Shown: piece after piece, positions 32,449 to 44,809 of the stretch
How positions within the stretch are numbered: the first letter of the stretch is position 1
Layout: each line of letters starts with the position of its first letter
Origin: Cordilura impudica
Lineage: Eukaryota; Arthropoda; Insecta; Diptera; Scathophagidae
NCBI GenBank assembly: GCA_963682025.1
Contig: OY821519.1
Span: 94,788,585 to 94,852,584 of the forward strand
Length of the DNA: 64,000 nt
Direction: 5' to 3'
Made by a program: the position numbers and the translations under genes
The notes under the pieces: model-generated
The model's database searches: none
What the model saw: only the letters and a program-made list of their open reading frames with translations
What the model was told of the DNA's origin: nothing

Positions 32449-32872
32449 TAGAGGGTATAACAAAATTTTAGAAAAATCTGTGCAATATTTTTGTTTGCTT
32501 TGTGATAATTTAAGCGACGATCGGGAAGTAGCTTTATATGGGGGCTATGACTATTAATTGTCATACATGGTTTATTCTTGCACTACCCGATCAATGGGTG
32601 TAATAAACACACACAAACAAAACTGACCGAGATCGGTTTTATAATTTGGATCTTTTGGCAATTTGACTCGGTCTAACAGGAGTTATTTTTTTGAGGCTAA
32701 GTTTGAATATGCACCGATTTTCACCAAATTTAATATGCATTTGCGGTGCATAGTTTGATTACATAGTTTGGCCACACAGACGTATGAGTCTAGGTCACAT
32801 GTTTTTAGAAGTTACAAACATTAGCAAAAACTTAGTATACCCTGACTTCATAAATAGGGGTATAAAAACAAA
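32449..32872 (-). mobile_element. Divergent mini-me-like fragment
   Basis: Matches the GTCY family inverted (AAATCTGTGCAATATTTTTG…GACGATCGGGAAG…ATACCCTGACTTCATAAATA). It lacks the GTCC tract and the 3' palindrome. Confidence 0.5.
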
Positions 32873-33479
32873 ATACTAGAATTTCTAGTTTTTCTTATTA
32901 CATTTTATAACACAAACGGCGCTTTATCAATGTTGACTCATGCGCTTCGACCATGTTGACTTTGGTAATATCTTTTTAAATGATTACGGCATATTAATCC
33001 TCAATATGTTGCTGATGATTGTTTTAGGTCAACCAGCTATATCGGAACCACTCACCAGAAAAGGAAAAAAGTTGAGTATCCAAAGAAAATATACATACAT
33101 ACTATGTCATAGTAAATGAAGTCGTAGTAAATCACTTCTTCTGAATGGGTAATGCTTAGAATCATTCATACTCCATATTTCATGGTACAATTATCGATTG
33201 AGAATTTTTCTATTTCAATATATATTTTTCTATTCCAGTAATTTCCTTTATGAATTCAATATCAGCTCGTTGTATTTATTAACAATTATACTTTTCTCAA
33301 TATAAATTTTTATTTTTTTAAACTCCGTTTATTATGGAAAACTCGAAAAATACCGGCTTTATATGATATTCCAATCTGTTTGTATCTTCTATCACATGTC
33401 TATTTTTATTACATCGAGAGACTTCCCGCTTAGAAAACTTCCTTGAAATTTTAATATATTATTTGTATATACGTATAAA
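32873..33479. other. No gene seen
   Basis: AT-rich spacer without recognisable coding or repeat signal. Confidence 0.5.
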
Positions 33480-36400
33480 ACTGTGGAACAAATTCAGTTA
33501 GCAAAAGTTACGTCGATTCTGAGAGTAAGTGGTGAAAATAGAGGCTAAATTAGAAGACCCGTATCGCGGCGTTTGTTTATGTTAGTTCGAATTTTTTTTA
33601 ATCGACCTTCGAACTTTGCAGTCAAATGCCGATTTTCAGCATATTGTTTATATGGTTTTTTGGCTATAACTCGTCGACTAATTGATATTTTTTCAATCTG
33701 TAAAAGCCAAATTATTGCTAGAGACCTGTGCAACAATTAAGATTTTTTAAAAAAGTGATTTAGAAAATTTTTGTAGTGCTTATGAAGCAAAATGTTGGAA
33801 AAAAAAATTTTTTTTTTTTTGCTTTTTGAAAATATTTTCCACAAAACTAAGTCTTTTTTGCTTCCTGTTTGATCTATAATATGCTTCTCAGTTTCTTCAA
33901 TAAATTTCATTTGAAAATGGTCTTAGTCGATAATTTGCGTTAAAAATCCCAAAACCATTAAATAAATAGCGATTTAGGTAGAAGTAATTAAAAAGGGAAG
34001 TTCCAAGAATTAGGAATTAGTAAAAACAACTTTTTTGTTTTCAACCACCGCACAGGTAGCGATTTTTTTTTATTTCGTACAAGCGAACTAATTTCAAAAA
34101 TGAAGATTCAGTTAAGACTCGAATCTTAGCCGAAGCTGATGTCTTTTAATTTTCGCTCGGTTGTGATAAAATTCGCTATTAATTTTTTGGAACTTATTTC
34201 ATTTTGTGAGTGATTTAAGTTAAGTGCATCGGTTTCATAAAAATAACAAAAAAAAAACATTGTATAATATATATTGTATTAAAAATGTCGGAACCAAAAT
34301 ATAAAATGGACCATTTTTGTAATGTTTGTGGACGTTTCATAGCAAGCGATGAAAAATGTGGCAATGCGAGTGATTTATTTTTGGAAGCCTATAAACAATA
34401 TTTCTCGCAAGAGTTTATCACTGATGTAAACTATGCCCCTAAAAAGTTTTAATTGCTATTCAACTCTTATGCAATGCAAAAGTGAAAAGAAGGCTATGCC
34501 TTTTGGTATATCAATGATGTGGTTAGACAACAGCCCGCATCAAGAAGAAAATTGCTATGGATGTATCAACTACCATAAAATTTTGAATAGAAGGAAAGCA
34601 AAGAATAAAACTTATATAGCAGTGCCAGGTGTCCAATTACCATGACCGCACTCAGAATTCGTTCCAGTACCAACATACCGAAGTATTGATCTTCAAACAG
34701 ATATCAGTACTACAACCGCCGCTGCTACATCCATGGATTTCTTCTCAGAATACGATCCTGGTGAAGGTACATCCTATGAAACATCAAAGGACCCAATCCT
34801 AGTCACACAAAACCAATTGGATGGCATTGTTGCAAATTTGTGTTTGACTCAGAAAAAATCAGAACTACTGGCTTCATTTTTGAAAGGAAATAATTTGCTG
34901 GCTAAAGGTACCAAAGTAACAGCATATCGAAAACGCCAAAAAGAGTTAGAAAAGTTCTTCAGTGTGAATGCTGCAAAAATTTCGCTAATTGCAATGATAT
35001 TGAAAAGTTAATGGAGACGATAGGGTTAACCTATAAAAAAAGATGATTGGCGTTTATTCATCGATAGTTCACTAATCAACTTAAAAGTTGTGCTTTTGCA
35101 CAAGACAAATAGAATGCCTTCGGTTCCGATTGCGTATAGCACTGACACTAGAGAAAATTTTGATAATTTGAAACACATTCTGGAAGTAGTCAAATATAAC
35201 GAACACCAGTGGCGCATTTGCTGCGACCTCAAAATAGTTTCATTGATTACAGGCTTAACAGCACCTGGCCGTCCAAAATATCCGTCTTTTTGTGCGATTG
35301 GGATTTACAATATGGAGAAGGTATTAAAGGAAGAAACCAGTACAAACAGCATAACTGGAATAGTCGCATTGGACGGAAATGACCTAAAGACAATAGGCTA
35401 CACGAAAGTCTTGTTCCAGAAATGAAAATTTTGTTCCCGTTGCTACACATTAAACTTGGCATTGCAAAAAATTTTTTGAAATGTATCGCAAAAAGACCAG
35501 CAGTATTCAACCGCTTAAAAGAAATTTTCCCAAGACTAAGTAACGCCAAAATTCAGGAAGGGGTTGTTAATGGTCTCGACATACGGAAACTAATGAGTCG
35601 TCAAGATTTTGACCAAGTTCCAATTAAATGCATGGCTCGCGTTGAAAGCAGTCATTAAAGGACTTTTGGATAAAGAACGGAAAGACAACTACAGGCAATC
35701 TGTTGCAAACATGTTGGCAGCTTTCGATGAAATTGGGGTTAATATGTCGTACAAAATTCATCTCTTGCAACAGTTGCCAACTGAATCTGATGAGTAAGGC
35801 GAACGTTATCACCAAACTGCGCTTCCATTTGAAATAAGGTATCTATAGAGTGTACATATTTTGAATTCCTAGATTTTTCTAATATCTTTGTCAGAGTGCA
35901 CAATTTAAACATGTTAACGATTGAAAACTATTTTCGTTTCAGGTACAGAGGAAAGAAATCTCCAGATGCAATACTCGCTGAAATTTGTTGGTGGTATAAA
36001 AACACCATTGAAGAAGAGGAAGACGAGGAAAAAGAGGAAGAAGGGAAAGACAAAGATGAAATTCCAAAATATCTGTTGGACGAAATTATCGACCTTTATG
36101 ATGATGATGACGATGACCAAGATGTTAGAGAGAGCGGTGATGTTGATCCACAGCCGCCTGCTAAACGGCAACTGGCCGAATCATTAATTTAATTTATTTA
36201 ATTTTTTTACTTAAAACTTTTCATAACTAACAATTCAAAAATATATTTTTTCCATATTTTTATAATTTCTCTTTTTCAATGTTTCTTCCAAATCAACACT
36301 GAACAAAATTGGTACATAAAAAATGAGAAGTAAATTAATATTAAGCTGGAAAACGCAAGTTTTGTATTACGATTGTTTTCTTTTCAAATGAAATTTATTG

Positions 36401-36816
36401 AAGAAACTGAGAAGCATATTATAGATCAAACAGAAAGCAAAAAAGATTTAGTTTTCTGGAAAATATTTTCAAAAAGCATGAAAAAAAAATAATTTTTTCA
36501 ACATTTTGCTCCATAAGCACCACAAAAATTTTCTAAATCAATTTTTTTTAAAAATTTTAATTGTTGCACAGGTCTCTGGCAATAATTTGGCTTTTACAGA
36601 TTGAAAAAATATCAATTAGTCGACGAGTTATAGCCAAAAAACCATATAAACAATATGCTGAAAATCGGCATTTGACTGCAAAGTTCGAAGGTCGATTAAA
36701 AAAAAAATTCAAACATAAACAAACGCCGCGATAAGGGTCTTCTAATTTAGCCTCTATTTTCACCCCTCACTCTCAGAATCGACCTAACTTTTGCTAACTT
36801 GAATTTATTCCACAGT
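33480..36816 (+). mobile_element. Long-TIR transposon LT1, 3.3 kb
   Basis: Arms at about 33480-33920 and 36385-36816 are ~440-bp inverted repeats beginning ACTGTGGAACAAATTC and ACTGTGGAATAAATTC. They enclose a decayed gene on the plus strand (34285-36192). I found no convincing target duplication. The long, coding-flanking TIRs show it was a DNA transposon; its superfamily is not assigned. Confidence 0.75.
34285..36192 (+). pseudogene. LT1 gene: multicopy arthropod protein of unassigned family
   Basis: The start MSEPKYKMDHFCNVCGRF has a CxxC finger. Frameshifts or stops occur near 34445, 34643, 35000, 35290-35400, 35630 and 35797. Readable blocks in order: KKAMPFGISMMWLDN with CYGC, KGNNLLAKGTKVTAYRKRQK, DDWRLFIDSSLINLKVVLLH, EHQWRICCDLKIVSLITGL, VPEMKILFPLLHIKLGIAKN, ERYHQTALPFEI, ILAEICWWYKNTI, and an acidic tail. 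A GT-AG intron (35839-35942) restores the frame between FEI and YRGKK. From general knowledge, proteins with MPFG-W…CYxC, LHIKLG and ERxHQ motifs are repeated in many arthropod and Hydra genomes as uncharacterised genes. The acidic residues in WRxCxDLK and ERxHQ could be catalytic, but that is inference. Confidence 0.6.
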
Positions 36817-38395
36817 GCAATAGTAGAAATTTGTATGAATGCTAAGTCTAAAGCTGAACCGATTTTAACCAATTTAAAAGTTTGGATATCTATAATCAGC
36901 GCACCAGCTAGACATACAAACGGACAGATCTCATGGGAGTGCTGCAACTTGGATATTCTATAGAGTTGTTTTTAACTACCCAATCTCATAATTTAGGGCA
37001 AAGAGAAAGACAGGGCAGATTTTTTATTATTGATCTAAAGATCACATGAAAAGGATATGAAGACCTATCCAAAAATATATGACACAATTCCGTTTTTTTC
37101 TGAAATAACCGCGTATGTCCATTTTTGTCAGTTTTAAATATTAATTTTTAATTTTTAATATATTAATTTTTAACGCTCTTTACATGTGCTAAATTTTATT
37201 TAAAAAAAATATTGACCATTTCTGTGTTTTTTCTTTAAATAACGACGTAACTTAAATGTTTATTAAATTAATGTGCAGCACTAACGACGTATGTCAACCT
37301 ACGTTTAATCGCTGACAAATTATTTTCTCAGAAAACGACACATAGCGACATACGTTGTTATTAATGAAAAAAAATGCAAAATAATTTTGGATTAGTTTTC
37401 AGTGTATAACCACTTATAAAAACTTGTGTGTTTATTTCTGTTATTTTTTGTCACTATTATTCTTGATACGTTGTTATATTCTCACCCTAAGTCCCGTTAA
37501 CTTTTTGTTGACGAACAAAAAATTCATTTTTCAAGCAACAACAACTAATGTCTACATGGGTGGTTGCATTGGTAGTTTTCTTCTTCAAAGAAAACGACGT
37601 TTGTCGTCATAAGTTATTTTTCTGCACACACTTTAATTGTTATTTACATATTGTTTTTTTCGTCCTTCTCTAGGATCTATTCCTCTGAAGATTTTTGACT
37701 CAAAATTTTATATGAAGTATTTATTGCCCATATCTACAGGACTGTTAAATAAAAAGGTCAAAAAACTTTATATCGAGCCCATAATTTCAAATAACGCGTT
37801 TTTTTTTTTGGCTCCCCTGAACATTTTGATTTTATGACATATGCGGTTATTCTAGAAAACCACAGAATTATGATTAAGCGCTCGTGTTATTTAAAAAATC
37901 CTAAAATTTCAGGTTGAGGACATATGTTTGAGTTTTGGTTTGAAACTCACATATGTATATTACTTGTATTTCTGTTTTAGCGAGGACATATTTCTATTTT
38001 TTTTTTCTTTTTTTTTGTGATACAGGCGCCGATTTTTGTATGTTTGAACAGTGTTATTTTGAATTGAATTTTAAGGTTGTCATATTCGTATTTGACTGTT
38101 ATCTTAACAAAATGATTTTCAATCGAAACTTGGAACATGAGTTGACTTTTTTTTTTTTTTTTTTTTTTCAAAACACGTTGAATTTAACAACAACAATTCT
38201 TACCTTGCTATAAATAATTGTAGGAAATTATTATATCGATTTCGGGTTAGAACCACTTACCTAAAAAGAAATAAAAAAGTATTTCAATTATTTTTAACAA
38301 ATTATTTTACAAAAACTCGAAAATTTAATCTTAATTTAGTTCATAAAATTTCGGAAACAGCAGATTCATCTTTCTTAAATTATACGTAGACAGGG
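36817..38395. other. No gene seen; repeated ACGACGTATGTC-type motifs
   Basis: 37080-37121 and 37833-37875 form a ~40-bp imperfect inverted repeat (AATAACCGCGTATGTC / AATAACCGCATATGTC). Between them GACGTATGTC, GACATACGTTG and ACGACGTTTGTCGTC occur. It could be a worn foldback element. No coding evidence. Confidence 0.4.
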
Positions 38396-38732
38396 TATAA
38401 TGAGTTTGCATTGATGTTTGAAACTACCAAAAATATTTGACATATGCCCATCTTTTATTATACCCATCAGCGATGAGTCGCTTTACCGATGTCCATCCGC
38501 ACGTCTGTCCGTCCGTCTGTCCATCCGTCTGTGTGTTCATGTAAGCCATGAAATTAAACTACAGGTCTCAAGTATGAATATATTTTGATTACATTTAGCA
38601 TAAAAGCTTCTTTTGGACATGGGACGAACACTTTTAAAATTGATGAAAATCGCTGATTCCTTCAGACCTATTCCCCACACAAATGACCTTTATAAGATCG
38701 ACTTAAATTGCCATAAGATTCAAATTATCATA
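38396..38732 (+). mobile_element. Mini-me-like fragment A8
   Basis: Matches the 5' half of the GTCY family (…GGGTATAATGAG…; GTCCGTCCGTCTGTCC at about 38505-38525) up to CAAATTATCATATA, where a Tc1 element begins. Confidence 0.6.
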
Positions 38733-38734
38733 TA

Positions 38735-40131
38735 CACTCCGTTTCACTTGAACAACACGCTTGGCAAGATGCATTTTATTTCACGATAGCTTTTAAAAAA
38801 ATGAAAGCGAAGAATAATTCTTGGTTTAAATTTATAGTTAAAGTATTTAGTTTGTATTAGCAATAAACAAAACCAAAATTTATTAAGTATTTTCTAAGTT
38901 ACAGGGCTTAAAAAGTGAATAATTTAAAAATAGCGCGTACATTTTTTTTTCATTTGAATAGCACACCTTGTTTTAAACTATATTAAATATAATATAAATA
39001 ATTTTAAACAACTTGTTTTGGCTTAGTTATATAACTTATTAATTTATAAATCTAATTTAATAATGGGTAGGACCTCCTTTGTTTAGAATAACTTCATAAA
39101 TCCTATTTGGTAAGGAATCATAAAGCTATTTAATATAGTCAAGGGAAATTGAAGCCCATGCTACCCGAATATCCTGAATTAGCTTTGGTAGAAAACTGTC
39201 TCCCTGACACATAAACTTGTCTGGCCAACCACCCCAAACATTTTCGATAATATTAAGGTCCGGCAAGTACGGAGGTCAGTTTAAGAGATTGACATTTTTT
39301 GACTCGATCCATTATTTGAAAACACGGGCTGTATGAATTGGGGCATTGTCCTATTGGAAAGTCCATAGCAAAATCCCAAAAAGTCTTTCTAGTGGGGGAA
39401 AAGCATTTTCCGAAACTCCTTTGTACAATTGCGCGTTCATCTTGGGAGTCAAAATTGAAGCTCGCATGTTCCAAAATAGGATATAGCTCCCCAGAACATA
39501 AACCCACCAACTCTGCTGTGTAGACGCTCCAATTGATGGGTCTCCGTTCTTATCTCATGGAAGTAATAGTTATACCGATCAGGGCCCTCGAAATTAAATT
39601 TTTTTCTCATCAGAGAATACAGCGCGCTGCCACTCTGTCTTCCATGACATGTAGTTTATACAGAAACTAAGCCGAGCTTCTTTACGTAGAGGGGCCAGTG
39701 GTGGTTTTTTCTCTAACTTTAGGTGCTTCAGATGTTTAGCTTTAGAAAGCACCCGCCACACAGTAGTTTTACTTGCGTTAACTCCAGCTTTTGCTCTTAC
39801 TTTGTCAACAGAGTCATGCGAATTGAAAGCCTCGCGCAGTATAGATCTCTTATCTGCATTGGAAAGTACACTATTTACACTACCTTTCATATTTTTTCTT
39901 TAATTTGAGCTGTTCTGAATAAAATTATATACGAATTTTCTACTTCTTCCAATTTTTTTTTTTTTTTTTTTTTGCTATTTCATACACAAAGAGGTCACAT
40001 TCCTGATAAATTTTTATTTTAATTTGTTCCTCGCTCGTTAAAATAACAATTTTATTTGCATACATAATAAGATATATTGAGCATTATTTCACAACATTTA
40101 GTAAACGGTTAAACTTTTGTTCCCCACTGTA
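38735..40131 (-). mobile_element. Tc1-like transposon Tc1-d
   Basis: Coding remnant on the minus strand. It begins at a TA inside the mini-me fragment (CACTCCGTTTCACTTGAACA) and probably ends at CCCCACTG-TA (40131). The two ends do not match well as inverted repeats, so the boundaries are approximate, or one end is not the original terminus. Confidence 0.6.
39057..39890 (-). pseudogene. Tc1-like transposase, frameshifted
   Basis: From 39890: MKGSVNSVLSNADKRSILRE, VNASKTTVWRVLSKAKHL (second HTH), and QRAVFSDEKKI (first catalytic Asp) at about 39600. In other frames further on: LPDLNIIENVWGGWPDKF (third catalytic acid) and a C-terminus LPNRIYEVILNKGGPTHY with a stop at 39057. The middle, including the second Asp, is largely deleted. 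Confidence 0.85.
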
Positions 40132-40449
40132 CAATCATAACAAACACTATTCTCTGACTTAAGCCTCGATAAATAATCAGCAAATATTAGAAAATTGTAA
40201 TAATATAGGGCCATGATCGCGAAAATAGCTTAATTGAAAAAAATCAAAAATGTTACAGCAGATCTTTTTTTTTTTAATGATCTTTGCTTTAAGTTTAAAT
40301 ATTGTTTTTGTTGTAAAGTCATAATGGTAATTCGTACACCTATGAACTTTTAATAGATTAGTTTGTAATTAAAACGTTCTCCACTGCTTATTAACATTTA
40401 CTTATGTTTAGCGAAAAATCAATGTCAATATTGAAACACATTTAAAACG
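40132..40449. other. Upstream region of gene D; no other gene seen
   Basis: AT-rich. About 40410-40445 (AAAAATCAATGTCAATATTGAAACA) matches the upstream regions of B, C and E, so the conserved promoter region starts about 40 bp before the TATA box. Confidence 0.5.
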
Positions 40450-40458
40450 TATAAATAG
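40450..40458 (+). promoter_or_regulatory. TATA box of gene D
   Basis: TATAAATAG followed by the CCAAGTTAAATTTCATATTA leader shared with B and C, 92 bp before the ATG. Confidence 0.8.
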
Positions 40459-40541
40459 CCAAGTTAAATTTCATATTAGCCACAGTAGTCGTAGCCAGTT
40501 CAATTGTTTCTTTATATTAGCATAATAATACATCAAATATT

Positions 40542-41526
40542 ATGCGTTTCCTTACCACCACAATTGCTTTAGTTGCCGTGTGCTGTTTGGCTGTGGCCGG
40601 ACATCCACATCATGGCCATCATGATTCTGGACATGGGCATGGACATAGTGAGGCGGTAGAATACTCAGTAGCTACCAAACACGAACATCACGGTGGACAT
40701 GGCGGTCATGGTGGTCATGGCGGTGGTCATGGTGGTCATGGCGGTGGTCATGGTGGTCATGGCGGTGGTCATGGTGGTCATGGCGGTGGTCACGGTGGTC
40801 ATGGCGGTGGTCATGGTGGTCATGGCGGTGGTCATGGTGGTCATGGTGGTCATGGTGGTCATGGTGGTCATGGCGGTGGTCATGGTGGTCATGGCGGTGG
40901 CCATGATGGTGGACATCATGGAGGTCATGGCCACGATCACGGTCATGATCATCATGCCCATCCTAAATATGAATTCGATTATGGAGTTGAGGACAAAAAA
41001 ACCGGTGATATTAAACACCACAAAGAACATAGAGATGGTCATAAGGTTAAGGGTAAGTTTCTAGAAAGATTTCAACGCAGACTTGTGTTTCTACACTGAA
41101 TTGAGATTCGACTGAATCGTTCATATGTAGACCCCTAAAAAATTCGGTTGTGACAACCGTTTTATGTCATTTGCTAAACAGGATCTAATATTCTATAACT
41201 AGTTTCCTTTTTTTAATTAATTTTTAGGCAGCTACTCACTAAAAGAAGCTGATGGCACAACTCGTCATGTTGAATACACTGCCGATAAAAAGGAAGGTTT
41301 CAAAGCTACTGTTCATATAAGCGGCCATGCTCATGCTGATCACGGACATGGACATGGACATGATCATGGACATGGACATGGGCATGGACATGGACATGGT
41401 CATGGACATCATGGTCATGCTAGCAGTTATGTTCATTTCAAAAAACACGAAGAAACGAAACACGACGATCATCATGGTCATGGACATGGACATGGACATG
41501 GACACGGACATGGACATGGCCACTAA
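40542..41526 (+). CDS. Gene D: histidine/glycine-rich RR-2 cuticular protein, short form
   Basis: Exons 40542-41052 and 41228-41526 (donor G|GTAAGT, acceptor TTTTAG|GC, 175-bp intron, same Gly codon as B and C) give 269 residues. Signal peptide MRFLTTTIALVAVCCLAVAG. Then SEAVEYSVATKHEHHGG and about 11 tandem GGHGGHG units with almost no Asp, unlike B and C. RR-2 lies at about 141-202: KYEFDYGVEDKKTGDIKHHK | GSYSLKEADGTTRHVEYTAD, then KKEGFKATVH. The tail has long HGHGHG runs around SSYVHFKKHEETKHDD, closer to E than to B and C. It is thus intermediate between the two subgroups. Probable role: secreted chitin-binding cuticle protein. Confidence 0.92.
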
Positions 41527-41629
41527 GGAGCTCGGCTGTATTAAGTACTGAATTTAAGTAAAGAATATATGAAAAAGAACATTAATACAACACTTTGTTA
41601 TTTGTTTTAAAAATATATTATTGCCTTAA

Positions 41630-41635
41630 AATAAA
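41630..41635 (+). promoter_or_regulatory. Probable poly(A) signal of gene D
   Basis: AATAAA in the CCTTAAAATAAAATTGC context shared with genes A and E. Confidence 0.55.
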
Positions 41636-42362
41636 ATTGCAAGAAATTTTGCTAAACTTTTAATTTAGTTTTCAACAAGAAACTTCAAAATCTTTTAATT
41701 TACACATCAAGTGGGAAAATTATAGGAACAGTGGCTCATAATTCTCGAGCTGAAGTTGGGTCATGCCAATGGGACAGAACGATAATTCTTATATTCTACA
41801 AAGTATATATTGTTCTACTTCAAATTCGCGAACTTTTAGATTTCCCGAGAAAACGGAAAAAAGTTTGAGATTCCCGGGATATCAATAATTATTTTATGTA
41901 TAATCCATACGACAGGGGATATAACGTATATATAAAAAAAAAACTAGCATTCGTCTGTGCCGAATCTATGATACGTTTCACCCACGTTCTATAATAAAGG
42001 TTGTTAAAACTAAGATATATAAAAAGGCTAGATTTCACATTATAATGGCTAGAATTTTTACGATGATGTTTAGATTATTAAGATAATTAACAATATTTCT
42101 CAATTATTGTGAGTTGTATGAAAAACGGGTTGTAATGCCTTGTCGTTTGCAACCTCAGGCAACATTTGACATCAAAAATGGAATTGTCAACATGTTGGTA
42201 ATTTGTTTTTGTTTGATAGCCGGATTTTTTGTTAGTTTATAAGATTTAATACAAGCGTAATTAATAGAAACTTTCGAGATGCCAGTTGCGGCAATTGTTT
42301 GTTGTCAGTTTATATGACATAGTGAAAACCAGGCATAAGAGAATAACTATCTTGGTTATCTA
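41636..42362. other. Downstream flank of D; family-B end remnant
   Basis: About 41680-41890 is a diverged match to the downstream flanks of A and E. About 41940-42000 carries the family-B hairpin (GTCTGTGCCGAATCTATGAT). No gene. Confidence 0.45.
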
Positions 42363-43996
42363 CACTTATGCTCACATAATTAAGTCATGTGTATGCAATG
42401 AAATGTTTTTGTAGTTTTTCTCTTAAGCCTATTTCTTTCGGTTCTAACCTTACTATTTTCTGCAACCCTGCTATGCGAGCAGTTGTTTACATTACATTGT
42501 TTACATTACCCCGAAAAATGTGGAAAACGTCAAAAAGGTCATATGCGCTGTGCTCACATAATTAAGTCACCACGAGTATCGTGAGCAAATTAGTGTTTTG
42601 ATAATTTTTTTTGCGGTTTAAATAATAAATAAATTAAGAACAAATAAATTAAAAACAAATAACATCAGCTGAAACGCTATGGGTAAACAAAAAAATTCGA
42701 ATTCGGCTGAAAAGGAAATAATATGGGACTGTTTCCAAAGATACAATAATATTGCAAAAGTAGTATAGATTTTGAACTTTTCTCGGGGTAGAATTACAAA
42801 TGCCATTACGCATTACAAAAAATATGAAACTTTTGAAAATATTCCGCGCCAAAAACCGAGGAAAACTACTTTAAATGATGACAGACGCATTGCAAACCTG
42901 AGTAAAACTGATCCTTTTATAACTTCGTCGCAAATCAGAGCTCAAATGGAAACGGATTATGGCGTAAAGTTTCGTTGCAGAACTTAAGACGAAGTTTGCA
43001 AGAAAACAATTTGCATGGACGAATGGCCACGAAGAAATCGTTGGTTTCCTTGAAGAACACTAAGAAGCGGCTCCGATTTGCAACTGACCATCTTGCTAAA
43101 GGCCTAAATTTTTGGAATTTAATTGTTTGAACCGACGTATCCAAGTTTAATGTTTTTGGAAATGATGGTAGAACATATTTGCGATGCACTCCCCTTAAGG
43201 AATTGGATCCAAAATACACCAAAAAAACTGTGAAATACGGTAGATCATCAGTCATGGTGTGGGGTTGCTTTACCGCATTCGGTGTGGGTCCTATAGTCAA
43301 GATTGACGGTATAATGAATGGGGAAATATATAAGAATATACTAAAGGAAAATTTGGCCACCGAATATGCTGACAATTTGCCGCTTGTGTGGATTTTCCAA
43401 CACGACAATGACCCGAAGCATTGTTCGTGGTTGGCAACACAGTCCATCAAGCTTCTGGAATGGCCGCCGCAGAGTCCCGACTGAAACCCTATCGAGAACT
43501 TGTGGGGCTTAATAAAATGAGTCATTGCAGCACGAAAACCGGCAAATAAGGACATGTTATGGAAAGTTATCCAAGAGGAGTGGCACAAAATTACTCCAGG
43601 CCAGTGCGCTTCTCTGGTAGCCAGCATGCCATAGCGATGCACCACAGTATTGAAGCAAAAAGGTTCTCCTACTCAATATTGAGGTAAGCTAATGAAAAAA
43701 TGGGACTCTCGACAAAATTTATTACTTATTTCTACAATTTCAACCATTTTTTTTTTTTTTTTTTTTTTTTTTTGATGACTTAATTATGTGAGCAGCTGTT
43801 TTTGGCTAATTTCCAAGTTTTTTAATTTTTTTGGAATGAACCAAAATTTTGTAATTTTTAACTTCACTGTAAATTGATTGCTAACGTATAAGAATAATAA
43901 AAAAAAAAATATATCAGAATTTAAAAAAAGGGTTTACGTATTTTTGACAATAATGTCGAGTAGCATACTAGCGACTTAATTATGTGATCACAAGTG
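42363..43996 (+). mobile_element. Tc1-like transposon Tc1-e, 1634 bp
   Basis: Flanked by TA (42361-42362 and 43997-43998). Ends CACTTATGCTCACATAATTA and CACTTGTGATCACATAATTA (minus strand). The block TCACATAATTAAGTC is repeated internally at about 42553 and 43778, so this is an IR/DR element like Tc1-a. Confidence 0.9.
42679..43682 (+). pseudogene. Tc1-like transposase with stops
   Basis: MGKQKNSNSAEKEIIWDCFQ begins the DNA-binding region. A stop follows IAKVV at about 42766, and a shift occurs after FRCRT at about 42985. Then TDVSKFNVFGNDGRTYLRC, SVMVWGCFTAFGVGPIVKID, FQHDNDPKHCSWLATQS (second Asp) and WPPQSPD-stop-NPIENLWGLIK. The C-terminus ends SPTQY-stop at 43680-43682. Apart from about five point stops and one shift the reading is nearly complete. 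Confidence 0.88.
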
Positions 43997-43998
43997 TA

Positions 43999-44809
43999 TA
44001 TCAACATGTTCTGTCGTTATCTGTACATTTTCGTACGTCACGCCTCATCTATTGGTCCTAGAGCTTCAAATTCAAAACTAGCCTGCTCGAAATAGTGACA
44101 AACAATTTTAAAATAATTTCAATCAGGTAAATAGTTTATTTTATGAATAAGCGTGATTTCAACAGACAGCGGACAGACAGACATCGCTATATCGACTCGA
44201 GTTGTTATAACGATTAATGCGATACAATCCGAATGACAAATTAGTCTCAAAAGCTGTGCGCTGTAACAGAAAAGCTCTATCACATGTTTTGAAATAGTTT
44301 TAACTAATATCCTCTAGTTTGTGCAGCTTTTGAGACTAATTTAGCTTGAAAGAAAGAAATAAAAATATATACTCACTTTCCATCTTTAAGATGAAACGCT
44401 GTACCAAAATTGCTCTACGGAAATTTTATTAAAATTTTTCCCAGAATGTACTCTGTATTACGCTACCTTTGGCGTCAATTTTTTGAGAATCAAAAATATT
44501 TTTTTTTTTTTTTTCAAAATGCACAAGGATTGCAATCTTTAGGATCCGGTATCCATATGGTTTTTTGTCCAAAAATGTTTTTTCCTATTTTTCCCGTAAA
44601 AGGCTCCTAAATCCCCATCATTTGGGGGGGCAAGCTAAAAAAATAACTCGGGACACGCTAATGTATATACAATGTCTCCAAGTCGAGCACTCTAGTATTT
44701 TTAATATAGTTATAGTTTGCTTTTTACAAAATGTGAATAATTTTTTTTATTTACAAGGATAATGATAATGGCGGTTCGATTTGTAGGGAGACAAAAAAAT
44801 CTCTCAAGT
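43999..44809. other. No gene; small hairpin and mini-me-like scrap
   Basis: About 44165-44215 (GGACAGACAGACATCGCTATATCGACTC) resembles the GTCY core in reverse. CAAATTAGTCTCAAAAGCTG at about 44238 and its complement near 44318-44338 form a hairpin with ~20-bp arms. Confidence 0.4.
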
